This document shows, piece by piece, positions 19,456 to 27,670 of a DNA stretch of 64,000 nucleotides. Both the position numbers and the translations under genes were made by a program. The DNA comes from JACKHO01 sp041398745 (GTDB lineage: Bacteria; Planctomycetota; Planctomycetia; Planctomycetales; Planctomycetaceae): NCBI GenBank assembly GCA_041398745.1, contig JAWKUB010000010.1:124001-188000 (forward strand), in the 5' to 3' direction. A model generated the notes under the pieces. It searched no databases, was not told where the DNA came from, and was given only the letters and a program-made list of their open reading frames with translations. Numbering within the stretch: the stretch's first letter is position 1; every line of letters starts with the position of its first letter.

Positions 19456-20568
19456 ATGAAACGACGAACATTTGTTGCCGCCGGCCTCGCTGCCATGAGC
19501 AGTACTCCGCTATGGGCCGCATTAAAGACTCAGCAGTGGGACAAAGCAGTAGAAGTGCTGGAACACGCCACTGCATCGGGGCAGGTGGAGACGGCCTCGC
19601 TGCATGTGCAGCACCGGGGAGAGGCGTTCTCACGCCACTTCGGCAAAGCGAAATCGGCCGACGCCATGTTCCTGCTGGGATCAATTTCCAAGCCTATCAA
19701 CGTCGCGGCCCTCATGTCGCTGTACGACGAAGGGAAGTTTCGACTGGATGATCGAGTCGCCAAGTACCTGCCGACGTTCAATGGCGACGGACAAACTGAC
19801 GTCACCATCAGGCATTTGCTGACCCACGTTTCCGGCCTGCCCGATCAACTTGCCGAGAATGGTGAGCTACGCAAAGCCAACGCACCGCTCAGTGAATTCG
19901 TCGCCCGAACTTTGAAAACGCCCCTCAGTTTTAGTCCGGGGACACAGTACCAGTATTCCAGCATGGGAATCCTGCTGGCAACACACATCGGCGAGTTGGT
20001 TAGCGGAATGGATATTGCCAGCCTCACCGACCAGCGTGTGTTTCAAAAACTCGACATGCAGCATTCCGCTCAAGGACTGGGACGGTTCCAGCTCACCGAC
20101 ATGGTGCGTTGCCAAATGGATGGAGCAGCACCCGAGTCAGGCAGCGGTGATCCGACCGCAAAGAACTGGGACTGGAACAGCCTCTACTGGAGAAAACTGG
20201 GAGCCCCGTGGGGAACGACCCATTGCTCAGCTCCGGACATTGGTCTCTTCCTCGACGAGTTCCTGCACGGGCGAGGCCGGGTCGTGAAACCGGAAACGGC
20301 GAAAATGATGATCACGAATCAGAACCCCACGGGACTCAAGTCTCGCGGAATCGGATTCGATGTCGGCGCAGATGCGGGCGGCCCCGGATGCTCCATCCAA
20401 ACCTTCGGACACGGCGGCTCGACAGGCACCCTGTGTTGGGCCGATCCCGCGACAGACACCATTTGCGTGGTACTCACCTCATTACCCCGCCGGGCAGTGA
20501 ACCCTCATCCAAGAGAGCTGGCTTCCAACGCAGTCGCGGCAGTCATTCACCCGGAGGTCGCCCAATGA
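19456..20568 (+). CDS. Serine hydrolase (class C beta-lactamase / esterase family), exported
   Basis: The product has 370 residues from the ATG at 19456 (MKRRTFVAAGLAAMSSTPLWAA), which gives a twin-arginine-like signal; an in-frame start at 19360 adds residues with no export logic. Motifs of the beta-lactamase-related family are present: SISK for the nucleophile S-x-x-K, YSS in YQYSSMG for the Tyr motif, and HGGSTG for the third motif. Family members are esterases, peptidases or penicillin-binding proteins, so 'beta-lactamase' should not be read as resistance. Its stop codon overlaps the start of the next gene (ATGA), which implies translational coupling. Confidence 0.87.
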   Translation: MKRRTFVAAGLAAMSSTPLWAALKTQQWDKAVEVLEHATASGQVETASLHVQHRGEAFSRHFGKAKSADAMFLLGSISKPINVAALMSLYDEGKFRLDDRVAKYLPTFNGDGQTDVTIRHLLTHVSGLPDQLAENGELRKANAPLSEFVARTLKTPLSFSPGTQYQYSSMGILLATHIGELVSGMDIASLTDQRVFQKLDMQHSAQGLGRFQLTDMVRCQMDGAAPESGSGDPTAKNWDWNSLYWRKLGAPWGTTHCSAPDIGLFLDEFLHGRGRVVKPETAKMMITNQNPTGLKSRGIGFDVGADAGGPGCSIQTFGHGGSTGTLCWADPATDTICVVLTSLPRRAVNPHPRELASNAVAAVIHPEVAQ

Positions 20569-21347
20569 GCATTTTTGACAGATTTCGACTCACGGGAAAA
20601 CGAGCGGTCATTACCGGCGGCAGTCGTGGCCTGGGACGTCAAATGGCCCTCGCCCTCGCTGATGCAGGAGCCGACATCATTCTGACGGGCCGTACTGCCG
20701 AAAGCCTCAATGCCACCGCCGAGGACATTCGTCAACTCGGACGACAGGCCTGGGCGGTTCAGGCGGATATCGGAGTGCCCGCAGAATGCGAACGGACTTG
20801 CGAGCGCATTGTTGCCGAGCATGGCCCCCTCGACATTCTCATCAACAACGTCGGCGGACGCCGTGAAGATATTCCCACCGAAGACATGCCGCTGGAGAAA
20901 TGGCATCAGCTCATCGACTTGAATCTGACGAGTACATTCCTGTGCACCAAAATCATCGGCGGCAGCATGATTTCCACAGGTCGCGGCGGGCGTGTCATTA
21001 ACATCGCGTCGATCAACGCCTTCGTCGCGGGACGCAACATTTCCGGACGGCATTACGAAACGTCGAAGGCGGCCATTGTACAGTTCACCCGGGCGGTCGC
21101 CGTCGACTGGGCACCACACAAGATTAACGTCAATGTCATTTGTCCCGGCGGATTCATGACCGAGCCCAACGTCCGCTGGTCGCAATCACACCCAGAAGTC
21201 ATCGAGAAATTCAAACAACAAATCCCGCTGGGCGACTACGGCCAACCCGAAGACCTCGGCCCCCTCGCCGTCTACCTCGCCAGCAACGCCGCCCGCTACG
21301 TCACCGGAGCAAGTTTCATCATCGACGGCGGCTACACGTTGATTTAA
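20565..21347 (+). CDS. Short-chain dehydrogenase/reductase
   Basis: A 260-residue SDR. The ATG at 20565 overlaps the previous stop (ATGA); a much longer in-frame reading back to 20208 lies inside the hydrolase gene and is rejected. The cofactor motif is TGGSRGLG near the start, followed by INNVGG and the active-site segment NIASIN...YETSKAA (Tyr and Lys of YxxxK). The C-terminus GASFIIDGGYTLI is typical of classical NAD(P)H-dependent SDRs close to gluconate dehydrogenase or FabG. The substrate is unknown. Coupling to an exported hydrolase may mean the two act on the same compound, but that is inference. Confidence 0.92.
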   Translation: MSIFDRFRLTGKRAVITGGSRGLGRQMALALADAGADIILTGRTAESLNATAEDIRQLGRQAWAVQADIGVPAECERTCERIVAEHGPLDILINNVGGRREDIPTEDMPLEKWHQLIDLNLTSTFLCTKIIGGSMISTGRGGRVINIASINAFVAGRNISGRHYETSKAAIVQFTRAVAVDWAPHKINVNVICPGGFMTEPNVRWSQSHPEVIEKFKQQIPLGDYGQPEDLGPLAVYLASNAARYVTGASFIIDGGYTLI

Positions 21348-21350
21348 GAA

Positions 21351-21437
21351 GAACTGAAACGCCGAGAGCGCAGAGGTCGCGGAGAAAACACGAGAGTCCC
21401 GCCGAATCTCAGCGCTCTCGGCGTACTCTGCGTTTCA
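21351..21437. repeat. Inverted-repeat element built from 9-nt units, GCAGAG type
   Basis: The left arm has three consecutive 9-mers (CGCCGAGAG, CGCAGAGGT, CGCGGAGAA from 21360, 21369 and 21378). The right arm has three reverse-type 9-mers (ATCTCAGCG, CTCTCGGCG, TACTCTGCG from 21406, 21415 and 21424). GAAAC and GTTTC bound the unit block. It begins 4 nt after the SDR stop codon. The layout matches the CACGAA-type elements at 21775, 51168 and 51687, although the 9-mer sequence differs. Confidence 0.75.
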
Positions 21438-21774
21438 AAATGATCAAAGCTTGAGGGTAGTCATCCGGCATACGTCCCGACTGCCATCCCCCGCTGATCA
21501 AATTGTCTTTTTTTGACTTTTCATGTTTTTTGTGGCTATTCTCTACTCAAGAAAAAAGCGAGTCGCGACTCTGGGCGAGCATGTCCTGTTGCCACGGATT
21601 CAAGGATTTAGAAATTGCGTTCCGTCGCCGGCCGGCTCATAGAACAGGCAAACCTTGGATCGCCCGTTCAGTTGGGAACACATTTCCGACCTGAAATGTA
21701 TCAAGTCACCGTGAGCAGACATGCTCAATCCCACCAACCCAGGTTGCGCCGGTTGCACCTGTCAAAAGCATGAT

Positions 21775-21846
21775 GGCCACGAAAAGCACAAAAAGTCACG
21801 AAAATGGTCAACACACGTGTCACGACTTTTCGTGTTTCTTGCGGCC
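21775..21846. repeat. Inverted-repeat element, CACGAA type
   Basis: Left arm GGCCACGAAAAG, CACAAAAAG, CACGAAAAT (period 9-10 nt). The right arm is the reverse complement, ending TTGCGGCC. It is related to the elements flanking the GxxExxY gene at 51168 and 51687. A copy of the dispersed palindrome follows 18 nt later. Confidence 0.7.
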
Positions 21847-21863
21847 AATTTCCCTACGGGTCG

Positions 21864-21883
21864 CACAGACATTCCTGTCTGTA
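21864..21883. repeat. Dispersed palindrome, copy 2 (last base changed)
   Basis: CACAGACATTCCTGTCTGTA: the same 20-mer as at 18456 except the final base, so the stem is 7 bp. It is flanked by short imperfect arms (ATTTCCC on the left, GGGAAAAT on the right), so a larger stem is possible. Confidence 0.75.
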
Positions 21884-21976
21884 AATCACGGGAAAATCGG
21901 GCAGCAATTCTCTGGGCAGATTCCTGCTGACGAATCAGCCCGGCGATGATATCCTTGTCGTAAAGGAGAAAGGTAT

Positions 21977-22222
21977 ATGTCCGTGACACCACAGGAACTT
22001 GAACGCTTCCATCGGTTCGCTCAGGAACAGTTGGGCACAGATCCACCGCCGCAGTCGCTCCAGGAATGTCTCGACAAATGGAGTGCTCAGCGGGAGTATG
22101 ACGAAACCGTAGCAGCGGTACGTGAGGCGGAGGCGGACATCGCTGCTGGCCGTGTCATGTCGGTTGACGAGTGTGTCTCAAGCATCGAAACAGAACTCGG
22201 ACTGACGTCGGACGTTCAATGA
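21977..22222 (+). CDS. Putative antitoxin of a type II toxin-antitoxin pair
   Basis: The product is 81 residues, preceded by a strong ribosome-binding site (AAAGGAG, 8 nt from the ATG). It is acidic and largely helical; its C-terminal half (REAEADIAAGRVMSVDECVSS) resembles the end of ParD/RelB-like antitoxins. Its stop overlaps the start of the next gene (ATGA), and that gene looks like a ParE/RelE toxin. I do not recognise a named antitoxin family from the sequence itself, so the role is inferred from size, order and coupling. If correct, it would bind and neutralise the toxin and probably repress the pair's own promoter. Confidence 0.65.
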   Translation: MSVTPQELERFHRFAQEQLGTDPPPQSLQECLDKWSAQREYDETVAAVREAEADIAAGRVMSVDECVSSIETELGLTSDVQ

Positions 22223-22548
22223 CATTCAAAGTTTCGATTGCTCAGTCAGCCCGAAACCAGGCTGCCGCAATTTCACGTTGGTATCATCAGCAGTCTTCGT
22301 CTCTGGAAGTTGCTCGACAATGGATTCAAGTGTTTCGCGAAACAGCAAGCTCTCTCACCAACAACCCTGAGCGACATCCATTGGCCCGCGAGTCTGATGA
22401 CTTTTCCTACGAACTTCGTGAAGTGCATTTCGGAAGTGGCAGAAAGAAGACGCATCGACTCCTGTTTCGCATTGACGGCAACAACGTTCTTGTCATGTCG
22501 GTCCGACACTTCGCTCAAGACGACATCTCCGCTGATGATCTGGCGTGA
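22219..22548 (+). CDS. ParE/RelE-superfamily toxin
   Basis: The product has 109 residues starting at the overlapping ATG (22219). The sequence fits the ParE/RelE fold: MTFKVSIAQSARNQAAAISRWY, then SLTNNPERHPLAREsDdFSYELREVHF, and the C-terminal strand pair HRLLFRIDGNNVLVMSVRHFAQDD. This RLLFRI...VLVMSVRH pattern is typical of plasmid-stabilisation ParE-like proteins. Family members either poison gyrase or cut mRNA at the ribosome; sequence alone does not say which. A start at 22171 upstream is possible but would run deep into the antitoxin gene. Confidence 0.8.
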   Translation: MTFKVSIAQSARNQAAAISRWYHQQSSSLEVARQWIQVFRETASSLTNNPERHPLARESDDFSYELREVHFGSGRKKTHRLLFRIDGNNVLVMSVRHFAQDDISADDLA

Positions 22549-22618
22549 GGCGGACATCGTGCCATTAGAGGCATCCCCTGAATGGCATGCTGATGTTTTC
22601 AAGTACACCAAACGACCC

Positions 22619-22692
22619 ATGCTGGGACGAATCTCAGTCTAGACAACAACTGTCGGATGTTGAAAATCGTGGACTGAGACAAATCCCAGCAT
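22619..22692. terminator. Long inverted repeat between convergent genes, probable bidirectional terminator
   Basis: The left arm ATGCTGGGACGAATCTCAGT (22619-22639) pairs with 22672-22692; 17 of 21 positions match, with four central mismatches. A small inner stem CAACA/TGTTG (22644/22658) lies in the loop. It sits between the toxin gene and the oppositely oriented secreted-protein gene. No T-tract is present, so termination is inferred from position. Confidence 0.55.
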
Positions 22693-22701
22693 TTGCGGTA
22701 C

Positions 22702-23577
22702 TCATTCCGTCTTATCTGAGTTGTCATTGACCGCAGGAATACCAGAGATGTCGGGAAACTTCCACTTGCTTGCCTCATCACCTTGATAGATCAAGGCATG
22801 CTCAATCGTGATCTTTCGACTCTTGGCGCCGGTAACAACCTCCCCTGAACGTGGGATGTACACGAGCCGACCGTCGTCCAACTCTTGTCTAATGAAGTTG
22901 TTGACATCAACGCTCATCCACGAACCACCATCCTGAGTCACCCGGATTCTTAGCGGAAGATAGCCAGCATTCACATCCAGCCAAGCTTTAATTACGTATG
23001 CACCTCTGTCGCGGACGTCAATCTCGGTGACGACAAGTACGCATTTGTGGCCACCGATGTCCGCACTTGGATCGACGAGACACTTACCATCTGATGCGGC
23101 TTGAGCGAGAGAGATGAAATATGGAGAAGTTCGTCCACTTCGCAGTATTCTTTCGCCAGAAAGTTCCGCAATGCCTGCATTCTCCCAAGCCTCCTTTCGC
23201 AGCATCTGCAAATCGTCATTTTGAGTTTGCACTCTTGTTATGCCGTCGAGTTCCTTCCGAATCCGGAAGTGCTTTGAACCACATATGAATCGTGTGGCGT
23301 CATACGTCCCGTCTTGGGGCATTTCAGCCCAAATGGCTTGCTCACTTAGAAGATACTCGGACGCACGAGAGTGCCATTCACTGTGAATCTCTAATGCGCG
23401 CCGCCCAGGTAGTCTAGACTCTTGTTTGCACCTGAACTCCATTTCCTCGTACGAAGAAATGGTCTCCTGCCATTTCTTGAGGACTTCGGGCAACTGCTGC
23501 GAATAACTCGCTTTGCCCATGACGCATAGCATGAGAGCAATTGCAACGAAGCGAACGAAGGGACTGGACAAATTCAT
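22702..23577 (-). CDS. Exported protein of unknown function
   Basis: The product has 291 residues from the ATG at 23577, which gives a signal peptide (MNLSSPFVRFVAIALMLCVM...SYSQ); an in-frame start at 23649 would put 24 residues before it. The mature part begins QLPEVLKKWQETISSYEEMEFRCKQES and is mostly predicted strand. This pattern occurs in planctomycete LolA-like or 'outer membrane lipoprotein-sorting' hypotheticals, but I see no motif that proves it. It shares direction with the PQQ-like gene, which is upstream of it by about 80 nt. Confidence 0.6.
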   Translation of the reverse strand: MNLSSPFVRFVAIALMLCVMGKASYSQQLPEVLKKWQETISSYEEMEFRCKQESRLPGRRALEIHSEWHSRASEYLLSEQAIWAEMPQDGTYDATRFICGSKHFRIRKELDGITRVQTQNDDLQMLRKEAWENAGIAELSGERILRSGRTSPYFISLAQAASDGKCLVDPSADIGGHKCVLVVTEIDVRDRGAYVIKAWLDVNAGYLPLRIRVTQDGGSWMSVDVNNFIRQELDDGRLVYIPRSGEVVTGAKSRKITIEHALIYQGDEASKWKFPDISGIPAVNDNSDKTE

Positions 23578-23656
23578 CTTGAAACCTGCAGTGGAGAAAC
23601 TGGGATTAAGAAACAAAGTTGACCTCGAATCGGGAACGGCGGCATCCATCGATCAA

Positions 23657-24946
23657 CTACTTCCCCCTCAACTCAAAACAAACCACATACCCCGACCGAT
23701 CCTTGCAAACCAGACGATGCTCTGACAGCACGACATGCGGCCACGCGTCTTTGTGGGCGATGTTCTTCTGTTCGAACAGTTGCTTGTACTCTTTCGGTGA
23801 GCGCACGGATGTTTCGATGATCCGCAGGTCGCCTCGGTTGGCCCAGAGAATGAGTCGGTCGTCTGCGGTCAGAATGAGTGAGCCGGGGTCTCCCAGTGGA
23901 CCACCATTCCATACGGTTTTCCCAGTCTCCACATCGACGCAATGCACCATGCGCCACGCCCAGTAGACGTGGCCGTCGTGAACAATCGGCGAACAGACTT
24001 TGGACGCTTCTTCCCGTTCCCAAATTTGCTTCGCTCCGTCGGTCAGCGAAATCTCATAACGTGCGATCCGATGCTGGTTGTAGCTCGACGTCGTAATGAC
24101 GTTATTCTCCCAGGCGGCTGGCGTGGCGACGTTGTTGGCGAAATCTGTAATCCAGGGCACCATGCAGACTGTCTCTCCCTCATGCCCCGTGTCCAGTCGC
24201 GCCACGAGCAATCCCGCAAAACTATGCACGGCCACGCAGGGAACACCATCCACGTTGAACGGAACCGGACCTCCTGTGTGGCCGGGAGGATCAGTCGCCT
24301 GCGAACGCCAGACCTCGCTGCCGGTCTGCTTGTTGAAGGCAAACAATGTCCCCGTCTTGGCCCCCGCTTCCACAATCAGCACCTCTCCGGAAATCAGCGG
24401 CGAAGATGTGAATCCGTAGTCCCTTAATCCGCTCCGCCCCACTTTGGGCCGCTGCGGGATGTCGTACGCGTCATACAAGTTCTTCGCCCAGACTTGCGCG
24501 CCGCCCTGTCGGGTATTCCAACAGCGAAGTTCTCCATCACACCCCAGTGTGTAGAGTAATCCAGTCTGCACATCGAGTTCCGGCGTGGACGTCGGCCCCG
24601 AATAAAGCCCCTCATCCCCATTCGCCTTCCGCCCATAACGCGGCGCCGGGTACGAATGTTCCCAAAGCGTTTTCCCCGTGGCCGCCTCAGCACAGGTCAC
24701 CGTTTCGCGATCCTCAGCCCACCCCATGACATACAACTTGCCGTCGGCCACCACCGGCGAACTGGCCCCTTCCCCTACCTGCATAGTCCAGGCCACCTCG
24801 AGCGACTCCCAGGCCCCTTCATCCCAAAGTGATGACTCTGACGAAACATCATTCCGCTGCGGTCCACGCCAACCGGCCCAGTCTTCAGCGTGGGTGATGG
24901 ACTGAACAGCCATGAACAGCGCGCAAAGCACGACTCGGAGTTGCAT
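23657..24946 (-). CDS. PQQ-binding-like beta-propeller protein, exported
   Basis: The product has 429 residues from the ATG at 24946 (signal MQLRVVLCALFMAVQSITHA). The mature start DWAGWRGPQRNDVSSESSLW is the hallmark of planctomycete outer-membrane PQQ-like propellers. Blade signatures recur, such as GKLYVMGWAEDRETVTCAEAATGKTLWEHSYP, and blades ending LFAFNKQTGSEVWR and VDVETGKTVWNGG. No active-site residues for a PQQ dehydrogenase stand out, so it may be a binding or scaffold propeller. An in-frame start at 25006 is possible but lacks a signal. Confidence 0.85.
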   Translation of the reverse strand: MQLRVVLCALFMAVQSITHAEDWAGWRGPQRNDVSSESSLWDEGAWESLEVAWTMQVGEGASSPVVADGKLYVMGWAEDRETVTCAEAATGKTLWEHSYPAPRYGRKANGDEGLYSGPTSTPELDVQTGLLYTLGCDGELRCWNTRQGGAQVWAKNLYDAYDIPQRPKVGRSGLRDYGFTSSPLISGEVLIVEAGAKTGTLFAFNKQTGSEVWRSQATDPPGHTGGPVPFNVDGVPCVAVHSFAGLLVARLDTGHEGETVCMVPWITDFANNVATPAAWENNVITTSSYNQHRIARYEISLTDGAKQIWEREEASKVCSPIVHDGHVYWAWRMVHCVDVETGKTVWNGGPLGDPGSLILTADDRLILWANRGDLRIIETSVRSPKEYKQLFEQKNIAHKDAWPHVVLSEHRLVCKDRSGYVVCFELRGK

Positions 24947-25093
24947 TCGATGAAGTGTTCTCGACACTCGGATCTCCTTAATGTCCCTTAGACCGTAGCA
25001 TGACATGACAGATCGACAATTCCGAAGATGATAGCGTATTCCGGTGCAATACTGTGTCGCTCAAGTCTCTCGCGCCCTTTGTCTCATGACACC

Positions 25094-26296
25094 TCAAGAA
25101 CTCAATCGTTTGTCTAATCGGTCCACAATCAAATCTCCGATGTTCAGGGCGGCGGTGGCGGCGGGCGAGGGAGCATTCCCGACATGAACAATGCGTTCTG
25201 TTTCCTGGAACACGAAGTCGTCGAGGAGTTTTCCGTCGCTTCCGAGTGCCTGGGCTCGAATGCCGCAGGGGGCGGGGGTTAAGTCTGCTGATTTGATGGC
25301 CGGGACAAGTCGCTGCAGTGCGCGGACGAAGGCTGACTTGTTCCAGGACCGCCACATTTCGCCGAGTCCCGCGCTCCAGTTTGCTGCGGCGAGTCGCAGG
25401 AATCCGGAGTAAGTGAGCGCAGCTGTCAGGTCACGAAAGTTGACGTCGAACTTTCCATAACCTTCGCGGGCCATGGCCAGCACTGCGTTGGGGCCGCATT
25501 CCACACCACCGTGAATCAGCTTCGTGAAGTGCACACCAAGAAACGGAAAACGAGGATCAGGCACCGGATAAATCAGCGTCCGACACAAATGTTCGGCTTC
25601 GGGACGCAACGTAAAGAACTCTCCCCGGAAAGGGACAATGGGAGCCTCCGGCTGGATTCCGCTCAGAGAAATGAGCCGATCCGCCTGCAGTCCACCGCAC
25701 GTCACAAGATACTTCGCCTTGCAGTCTCCCACTTTCGTGTTCAGCACTACGCCGCCGCGTTCGGGCTTAATGCCCGTCAGTGCAGCTTTGAGAAATAACC
25801 GCCCCGAACCTTCCTGAAACCGTTTCGCAAGCCGATCACAAACGGCGGGATAGTCGACAATTCCCGCCTCGGGAACGTGAATCGCACGGATGCCAGCAGT
25901 GTGCGGTTCCAGTTCTTTGAGCCGCGCTTCATCGATTAGTTCACACTTCACGCCATTCTGCTGGCCACGTTCGTAAATTCCATCAAGCCGGGCTGACTCC
26001 TCCTCGTTGACCGCGACAATCACCTTGCCACACATTTCAAACGGGACGTTTTCCTGCCGACAGAATTCTTCCATCGCCAGCTTTCCTGTGCGGCAGTTAG
26101 TCGCCCGCAATGTGCCGGGGCGATAGTAAATTCCCGAATGAAGTACACCCGAATTCCGCCCGGTCTGATGCGCCGCAATGCGGTCTTCTTTCTCGAAGAC
26201 AAACACCGAGAGTTCCGGATGCCGTTGCGTCAGCCGCCAGGCGGTTGCCAGGCCAACAATTCCTCCACCAATGATGGCGACATCACAGTGCAACAT
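25094..26296 (-). CDS. lhgO: L-2-hydroxyglutarate oxidase
   Basis: A 400-residue FAD-dependent oxidoreductase of the DAO family. It has the FAD-binding start DVAIIGGGIVGLATAWRLTQ, then the family signature HQTGRNSGVLHSGIYYRPGTLRATNC, and later VPFRGEFFTL and LIYPVPDPRFPFLGVHFT, followed by the glycine-rich end NAPSPAATAALNIGD. These match LhgO (YgaF), which oxidises L-2-hydroxyglutarate to 2-oxoglutarate and passes electrons to the quinone pool. Length agrees with the family. It diverges from the NagA-like gene, with about 147 nt between the two starts. Confidence 0.92.
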   Translation of the reverse strand: MLHCDVAIIGGGIVGLATAWRLTQRHPELSVFVFEKEDRIAAHQTGRNSGVLHSGIYYRPGTLRATNCRTGKLAMEEFCRQENVPFEMCGKVIVAVNEEESARLDGIYERGQQNGVKCELIDEARLKELEPHTAGIRAIHVPEAGIVDYPAVCDRLAKRFQEGSGRLFLKAALTGIKPERGGVVLNTKVGDCKAKYLVTCGGLQADRLISLSGIQPEAPIVPFRGEFFTLRPEAEHLCRTLIYPVPDPRFPFLGVHFTKLIHGGVECGPNAVLAMAREGYGKFDVNFRDLTAALTYSGFLRLAAANWSAGLGEMWRSWNKSAFVRALQRLVPAIKSADLTPAPCGIRAQALGSDGKLLDDFVFQETERIVHVGNAPSPAATAALNIGDLIVDRLDKRLSS

Positions 26297-26443
26297 TACA
26301 GACTCGTTTCATGCCGGACTGGCCGACCGTTGTTGTGCGATTTTCTTGCGAGCGAGTGGTCAGGTACCTCTGCTCCAACCTATCTTGGTGACTCGAACCT
26401 GTCCAACTCCGTGGGTCAGTATTTCTTGATCGAGGACGAAATA

Positions 26444-27646
26444 GTGAGCGACATTGCATTCGTGAACGGAACTGTCATCCTGCCCGATCGACTCATCGAG
26501 GCCGGACAACTCCGCTGCCAGGATGGAAAAATCATCCATGCCGGACGCTCGCGGCGACTGCCGAATTCCGTCACCCAAATCGACGCTCAGGGGGGATTCA
26601 TTTCCCCCGGCTATATTGATTTGCATGTCCACGGCGGTGAGGGTGCCGACTTCATGGATGGCACGGCCTCGGCTGTCGAAATAGTCTGTCTAGCACATGC
26701 GCGACATGGAGCGACCACCATTTTCCCGACCAGCACTACTGGTTCGACGGAGCAAATCAACGCGTTCCTCAATGCGTGTGGCGAAGTGAAGTCGCAGCAT
26801 CGACCAGGGCGACCGCGAATTGCAGGGGTACATCTTTACGGACCATACTTCGCTGAGAACAAAGTCGGCTGCCATTCGAAGGAGGGAAGACGCAATCCCA
26901 CCGCGGCGGAATATGCCACTTATTTCGACAGCAAACTCATTAAGATTGCCACCTGCGCTGCCGAGCTTCCGGGGGCCGCCGAGTTTTATCGCATGGCGAA
27001 GCGGAGGCGCTGCCTTGTCACCTGTGGGCATTCCAATTCCAGCTGGAATGAAATGGCCGCCGCCTTTCAAGCAGGCATGCGGCATGTCGATCATTTCTGG
27101 TGTGCGATGAGTTCCGTCCCATCCCTGCGACAACGGTTCGGCGTCCCCATGCAGGGGAGCATGGCCGAATTCGTGTTAATGCAGCCCGAAATGAGCACAG
27201 AAGTCATTGCCGATGGACATCACCTCGCACCGGAACTGCTCGAGTTTGCCTACCGCATGAAAGGTCCGGAACGACTTTGCCTGGTGACTGACTGTAACCG
27301 CGCCCTCGATATGCCGCCCGGAGAGTATCGATTCGGCTGCGACCAGGAAGGTTCGTTATTCACCAGTGACGGAAAAGTCGGCTGGGCTCCCGATGGAAAC
27401 CTTGCAAGCTCGGTCGTCGGGATGGATCATATGGTGAGACATATGGCCAAGGTAACATCTGCCTCATTGCCGGAAGTCATCCGCATGGCGAGCCTCACAC
27501 CGGCACAGCGTACGGGAATCGACAAACAGGTCGGCAGTCTGGAAAAAGGCAAGCAGGCAGACGTCCTCATTCTGAACAAGCGACTCGATGTGAAACGCGT
27601 ATTCATTGGCGGAGTGGAGTTTCATTCGAATCAGCCCGATTCGTAA
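26444..27646 (+). CDS. NagA-like amidohydrolase (N-acetylglucosamine-6-phosphate deacetylase family) with altered metal ligand
   Basis: The product has 400 residues from a GTG at 26444 preceded by GAGGA; a longer reading back to 26138 overlaps lhgO and is rejected. Amidohydrolase motifs: DLHVHGGEG (His61, His63), CGHSNS (His196), RHVDHFWCAMS (His217), IADGHH, and the catalytic Asp283 in LVTDCNRA. In NagA the metal-binding Glu sits in HLEGP; here the motif reads HLYGP, with Tyr132 in its place. The fold and overall pattern are NagA-like, but the reaction or metal use may differ. A secreted helical protein follows 24 nt later. Confidence 0.78.
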   Translation: MSDIAFVNGTVILPDRLIEAGQLRCQDGKIIHAGRSRRLPNSVTQIDAQGGFISPGYIDLHVHGGEGADFMDGTASAVEIVCLAHARHGATTIFPTSTTGSTEQINAFLNACGEVKSQHRPGRPRIAGVHLYGPYFAENKVGCHSKEGRRNPTAAEYATYFDSKLIKIATCAAELPGAAEFYRMAKRRRCLVTCGHSNSSWNEMAAAFQAGMRHVDHFWCAMSSVPSLRQRFGVPMQGSMAEFVLMQPEMSTEVIADGHHLAPELLEFAYRMKGPERLCLVTDCNRALDMPPGEYRFGCDQEGSLFTSDGKVGWAPDGNLASSVVGMDHMVRHMAKVTSASLPEVIRMASLTPAQRTGIDKQVGSLEKGKQADVLILNKRLDVKRVFIGGVEFHSNQPDS

Positions 27647-27670
27647 CGAACAGCAAGAACGGAGTTGGTC

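Larger units (their letters stand above)
21438..21976. other. Gene-poor, repeat-rich gap
   Basis: No convincing gene is present between the SDR and the antitoxin-like gene. Besides the two 9-nt-unit elements and one dispersed palindrome, a T-rich segment at about 21502-21535 (reverse complement GCCACAAAAAACATGAAAAG) looks like a decayed single arm of the CACGAA family. Short ORFs here read through repeat sequence and are not supported. The last 16 nt hold the ribosome-binding site (TAAAGGAG) of the next gene. Confidence 0.55.

Noticed and set aside
20208..20564. 119-residue N-terminal extension of the SDR gene
   Set aside because: It lies inside the serine hydrolase gene; the ATGA-coupled start at 20565 gives the standard SDR N-terminus.
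26138..26443. N-terminal extension of the NagA-like gene overlapping lhgO
   Set aside because: It runs antisense through the start of lhgO; the GTG at 26444 with GAGGA gives the normal length.
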